Of a DNA stretch of 6,774 nucleotides, positions 5,621 to 6,774 are shown piece after piece. Both the position numbers and the translations under genes were made by a program. Source of the stretch: Actinomycetes bacterium (GTDB lineage: Bacteria > Actinomycetota > Actinomycetes > Actinomycetales > Microbacteriaceae); assembly GCA_023421635.1 (NCBI GenBank), contig JAEZSU010000289.1, positions 1 through 6,774 of the forward strand, given 5' to 3'. Below the pieces are notes generated by a model. That model saw nothing but the letters and a program-made list of their open reading frames with translations. It did not search any database and was not told where the DNA came from. Within the stretch, counting starts at the first letter, position 1. Every line of letters starts with the position of its first letter.

Positions 5621-6325
5621 TCAACGCTGCTGGAGGAACGCGAGGACCGCGAGCACACGGCGATGCTCGGTGCCGGAGTCCTCGAGTCCGAGCTTCGCGA
5701 AGATCGAGCTGACGTGCTTCTCCACCGCGCCGATGCCGACGAACATGCGGATCGCGATCCCTGCGTTGGTGCGACCCTCGGCCATGAGGGCGAGCACCTC
5801 GCGCTCCCGCGGGGTGAGCGAGGCGACCGGGTCGGGCCCGCCGGAGATGAGGCGCTGCACCACCAGCGGGTCGAGGACGGTGCCGCCGGTCCGGATGCGG
5901 CGGACCGCGTCGGTGAATTCGTCGAGCGAGGTGACCCGGTCCTTCAGGAGGTAGCCGACGCCGCCGTCGCCCGCCGTCAGGAGCTCGCGGGCGTACACGA
6001 CCTCGACGTACTGGCTGAGCACAAGGATGCCGACCTGCGGCAGGGCGGCACGGATGCGGAGCGCGGCGCGCACGCCCTCGTCGCGGAAGTCCGGCGGCAG
6101 CCGCACGTCGAGGACGATCACATCCGCCGCCGCCTCCCGGACCCGGTCGACGATGTCGTCCGTGTCGCCCCAAGCGCCGACGGTGGTGTAGCCGGCCTCG
6201 TCGAAGAGTCGCACCAGCCCCTCACGGAGCAGGAGCGAATCTTCGACGACGGCGACACGGAGCGCGTCGGCCTCGGCCGGCCGGGTCTGGGGCGGTGCCA
6301 TCGCCCCAGGATAGGGCGCGGTCAC
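5621..6325 (-). CDS. Two-component response regulator, NarL/LuxR family
   Basis: 234 residues. It receives phosphate from the partner kinase and binds DNA. Receiver domain: acidic pair E28-D29 in VAVVEDSLLLREGL, phosphate-accepting D73 in VIVLDVRLPPD, the switch serine S104 in LVLSQY, and the conserved lysine K128 in YLLKD. A LuxR-type helix-turn-helix follows: LTPREREVLALMAEGRTNAG at 170-189, then VEKHVSSIFAKLGL at 201-214. The RLPP..DEG string after the phosphorylation site is typical of a large actinobacterial NarL group. The GTG start at 6325 overlaps the kinase stop in a GTGA. The ATG at 6301 (nine codons in) is also possible, since the first 20 or so residues are a non-conserved Pro/Ala-rich leader, and no good ribosome site marks either. 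Target genes are not visible; the downstream stress pair is a candidate. Confidence 0.93.
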   Translation of the reverse strand: MTAPYPGAMAPPQTRPAEADALRVAVVEDSLLLREGLVRLFDEAGYTTVGAWGDTDDIVDRVREAAADVIVLDVRLPPDFRDEGVRAALRIRAALPQVGILVLSQYVEVVYARELLTAGDGGVGYLLKDRVTSLDEFTDAVRRIRTGGTVLDPLVVQRLISGGPDPVASLTPREREVLALMAEGRTNAGIAIRMFVGIGAVEKHVSSIFAKLGLEDSGTEHRRVLAVLAFLQQR

Positions 6326-6774
6326 GCGGTGAGCGGGATGCGCACCTGCACCGTGGTGGGGCCGCCCGCCGGGCTGTCCAGCGTCAGGGTCCCTCGGAGC
6401 CCCGCCACCCGCTCCTGGAGCCCCGCGAGGCCGTGGCCCGGGGCAGGCACCGCGCCGCCGCGTCCGTCGTCGGCGACGGTCAATGCCACGGCGGCTCCTC
6501 CGGCATCCGGCTGCACGCTGAGCACGGCCTCGGTCGCGCCGGCGTGCTTGACCGTGTTCGTCAGCAGTTCGGCGGCGATGAAGTACACCGCGCGGGCGAT
6601 GTCGAGCGGAAGCAGGGTGTCGACCGCCGGATCGACGGCGGTGCGTACCGGCAGCGCGGCGGAGGCGGCGACGGCCTCGAGTGCAGCGGCCGGGCCGCGA
6701 TCCTGCAGCAGCGGCGGGGCGACGCCGCTGGAGAGCGCGCGCAGTTCGTCGAGCGCCGCCTTCGCGTGTCCGCG
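6322..6774 (-). CDS. NarL-type sensor histidine kinase, C-terminal part (5' end outside window)
   Basis: The reading frame is open to the window edge and gives the last 150 residues, so the true start is outside. Visible residues (numbered from the edge) are ELRALSSGVAPPLLQDRG at 10-27, the stretch that follows the HisKA_3 dimerisation helices in NarX/LiaS-like kinases, then the HATPase_c domain. Its N-box is FIAAELLTNTVKHAG (65-79, with E69, N73 and H77), its G1 box VADDGRGG (100-107), and its G2-like box GHGLAGL (113-119). The phosphorylated histidine and any sensor or membrane region lie beyond the edge, so the signal is unknown. The stop overlaps the regulator start (GTGA), a strong sign that the two form a pair and are translated together. 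A GTG at 6588 inside the N-box is not a real start because it would split the ATPase domain. Confidence 0.92.
   Translation of the reverse strand, partial: RGHAKAALDELRALSSGVAPPLLQDRGPAAALEAVAASAALPVRTAVDPAVDTLLPLDIARAVYFIAAELLTNTVKHAGATEAVLSVQPDAGGAAVALTVADDGRGGAVPAPGHGLAGLQERVAGLRGTLTLDSPAGGPTTVQVRIPLTA

Noticed and set aside
6322..6588. Treating the 88-codon frame starting at GTG 6588 as a complete small protein.
   Set aside because: The frame continues open to 6774 and encodes the preceding part of the kinase core; the GTG sits just before the N-box of the ATPase domain.

Overview
The window is GC-rich DNA with dense, short-spaced genes, GTG starts and 4-base GTGA gene overlaps. Together with the protein style this suggests a high-GC actinobacterium, most likely family Microbacteriaceae (Microbacterium-like). 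That assignment is inference from composition and protein feel, not from a marker gene. No rRNA, tRNA, CRISPR array, insertion sequence or phage gene was seen.

Left edge (1-164). The first 37 bases read as the last codons of an upstream plus-strand gene whose tail resembles an OmpR-family response regulator. A perfect 12-bp hairpin follows seven bases after its stop. Next come two 11-base direct repeats of GCGTCACC and a weak promoter, leading into the transporter operon.

Plus-strand operon (165-4153). This is a complete three-gene ABC importer: a lipoprotein substrate-binding protein, a fused two-domain permease of about 12 membrane segments, and an ATPase with a C-terminal TOBE-like region. 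It belongs to the broad ferric iron / 2-aminoethylphosphonate / hexose-phosphate importer family (FbpABC, PhnSTU, AfuABC). The binding protein appears to lack the tandem tyrosines that bind ferric iron in FbpA, so an organophosphate or phosphonate substrate is at least as likely as iron. The GTCACC direct repeats resemble actinobacterial PhoP (PHO box) repeats, which would fit, but this is unproven.

Convergent junction (4154-4251). A long, nearly perfect inverted repeat (inner stem 15 bp perfect) separates the plus-strand operon from the minus-strand genes and probably ends transcription from both sides.

Minus-strand cluster (4242-6774, read right to left). It holds a NarL-type sensor histidine kinase (5' end outside the window), its LuxR/NarL response regulator (GTGA overlap), then after 63 bases a tandem-domain universal stress protein, and a translationally coupled 157-residue protein of unknown function (GTGA overlap). 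The layout suggests a two-component system next to, and possibly controlling, a small stress-response pair.

Nothing here is clearly a new biological system. The points most worth following are the upstream repeat array, the unassigned substrate of the importer, the long palindrome at the convergent junction, and the unknown protein coupled to the stress protein.
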